A stretch of 64,000 nucleotides of DNA, taken from Paenibacillus pabuli. GTDB lineage: Bacteria > Bacillota > Bacilli > Paenibacillales > Paenibacillaceae. The stretch covers positions 2,666,001 to 2,730,000 of the forward strand of contig NZ_CP073714.1 in the NCBI RefSeq assembly GCF_023101145.1, read 5' to 3'. The notes below the pieces were generated by a model. The model was not told the origin of the DNA, did not search any database, and saw only the letters and a program-made list of their open reading frames with translations. Of the stretch, positions 62,999-64,000 are shown piece after piece (within the stretch, counting starts at the first letter, position 1; every line of letters begins with the position of its first letter). Position numbers and translations under genes: made by a program.

Positions 62999-64000
62999 GG
63001 ATTATTTATCCCAAGAAGAAATCGATGCTTTGCTCAGACAATCGGAATCGATGAATAGTTCGGAACCGGCTGAGAAAACAGTTGATGATTTTTTGACCGA
63101 TCTGGAGCAGGATGCCTTGGGGGAGATTGGCAACATTACATTCGGTAGTGCGGCGACAGCTTTGTCCACACTATTAGGCCTAAAAGTAGATATTACAACA
63201 CCTAAGGTGTCCATCATCAGTCGTTCACAGTTTGATGAAGCATTTCCCAAGCCTCATGTCGCAGTCCATGTGAATTATGTAGATGGATTTGAAGGGATCA
63301 ACTCGCTAGTCATCAAGAAACGTGATGCTCAAGTCATTGCTGATCTGATGCTTGGCGGCGAAGGAAATCCGGCTGACGAAGAACTGAATGAAATCCATAT
63401 CAGTGCAGTACAGGAAGCAATGAATCAGATGATGGGTTCGTCCGCTACTTCAATGTCCACAATCTTTAACCGTTTCGTGAATATTTCTCCTCCGGGAATT
63501 GATATTCTCAATATGGAAAGTGGTGAAGGAGTCAGCAATCTTCCAGAAGATGAGACATTAATCCAGGTATCGTTCCGTTTGTTGATTGGCGATCTGATCG
63601 ATTCTAATCTTATGCAGCTGCTTCCAGTACATTTTGCAAAAGAAATGGTGGAGATGCTGATTGGAGGAGCCCAGGAGTCTACTGCTAATGCGCCAGTGGC
63701 ATCTACACCTGAGCCAGCACCGGCACCAGTACCGGTTGCCCCTGAGCAACCTCCGATTCAGCAACAGATGCCACCACAGGCGCAGCAGCCGCCTGTTCAA
63801 GATTATAATGGCTATGGACAGGCTCCGATGGGAATGCCGCAAGGAATGCCGCCACAGCAGCCTTATGGTATGCCTCCGCAGCAACCGTATGGTGTACCGC
63901 AGCATTACGGCGGTGTGCCGAATAGGAATGTAAACGTACAACCGGTTCAATTCGCCAATTTGCAAAATGGGGCGTTTGGCCAGGTAGACGAAAACAATTT
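62988..64000 (+). CDS. fliY: Flagellar switch phosphatase FliY, 3'-truncated by the window
   Basis: C-ring protein with CheY-P phosphatase activity. 337 codons are present, still open at the end. TTG 62988, inside fliM, follows GAAGGAG by 9 bp and gives MTSKDYLSQEEIDALLRQ, a CheY-binding segment like that of FliM. The CheC-type phosphatase signatures appear twice (DALGEIGNITFGSAAT and ISAVQEAMNQMMGSSATS). A Pro/Gln-rich linker follows, with repeats of PPQQPYG and GMPQGMPP (about residues 240-315). The SpoA domain should lie beyond the window. Confidence 0.93.
   Translation, partial: MTSKDYLSQEEIDALLRQSESMNSSEPAEKTVDDFLTDLEQDALGEIGNITFGSAATALSTLLGLKVDITTPKVSIISRSQFDEAFPKPHVAVHVNYVDGFEGINSLVIKKRDAQVIADLMLGGEGNPADEELNEIHISAVQEAMNQMMGSSATSMSTIFNRFVNISPPGIDILNMESGEGVSNLPEDETLIQVSFRLLIGDLIDSNLMQLLPVHFAKEMVEMLIGGAQESTANAPVASTPEPAPAPVPVAPEQPPIQQQMPPQAQQPPVQDYNGYGQAPMGMPQGMPPQQPYGMPPQQPYGVPQHYGGVPNRNVNVQPVQFANLQNGAFGQVDENN

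Noticed and set aside
1..64000. CRISPR array, prophage, insertion sequence, tRNA or rRNA genes
   Set aside because: No spacer-repeat periodicity, transposase or integrase frame, cloverleaf with CCA-end context or rRNA sequence was recognised anywhere in the window.

Overview
The window reads as a chromosomal core segment of a Paenibacillus-type Firmicute. The gene order follows the Bacillus subtilis ylb, fapR-smc-ftsY, ffh-rpsP-trmD-rplS, ylqF-rnhB-ylqGH, sucCD-dprA-topA-trmFO-hslVU and fla/che blocks. Many starts are GTG or TTG behind strong GGAGG-type ribosome binding sites, and a lone precursor peptide carries a paeninodin-like leader, a family first described in Paenibacillus. Genus is an inference; no rRNA gene is present to fix it. 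No tRNA, rRNA, CRISPR array, prophage or insertion sequence was recognised.

Layout. 1-7950: rsmD, coaD, ylbJ, ylbL, tmcAL (ylbM), a flavohemoglobin (hmp) behind a CRP/FNR-type palindrome, then ylbN-rpmF behind a long structured leader. 8190-20400: a FapR-controlled fatty acid operon that is fuller than the B. subtilis one (fapR-plsX-fabH-fabD-fabG-acpP-fabF), followed by rnc, smc and ftsY. 20540-28510: a hemolysin III protein, ylxM-ffh, rpsP-khpA, rimM-trmD, two unrelated genes (an FG-GAP/PL11-like protein and a polysaccharide deacetylase) lying tail to tail, then rplS. 28760-34300: lepB, rbgA, rnhB, the flagellar-like pair ylqG/ylqH, and yraN. 34300-39880: an accessory stretch with palindromes, an orphan lasso-type precursor, a secreted carboxypeptidase-regulatory-domain protein, a nitroreductase, a comM gene broken by an in-frame stop, and an OhrR-type regulator. 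40000-49360: sucCD, dprA, topA, trmFO, hslVU. 49364-50351: a long AT-rich gap where codY lies in B. subtilis. 50352-end: the start of the flagellar basal-body, export and switch operon, running off the window inside fliY.

How the genes work together. Most of the window is housekeeping: ribosome and tRNA maturation (rsmD, tmcAL, rpmF, rpsP, rimM, trmD, rplS, rbgA, trmFO), membrane lipid synthesis under malonyl-CoA control (FapR), protein targeting (ffh, ftsY, lepB), chromosome handling (smc, rnhB, dprA, topA) and flagellar assembly.

The strongest unexplained signal is a dispersed structured element. Three copies of exactly 149 bp and one of 85 bp have inverted-repeat ends and compensating base changes in two stems. 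All four lie in the same orientation 38-53 bp upstream of a housekeeping start codon (fabG, smc, rimM, rbgA). The 85-bp copy is explained exactly by loss of 64 bp between two AATCTG direct repeats. A second candidate is a leader of about 140 nt before ylbN-rpmF that is closed by a 16-bp stem.
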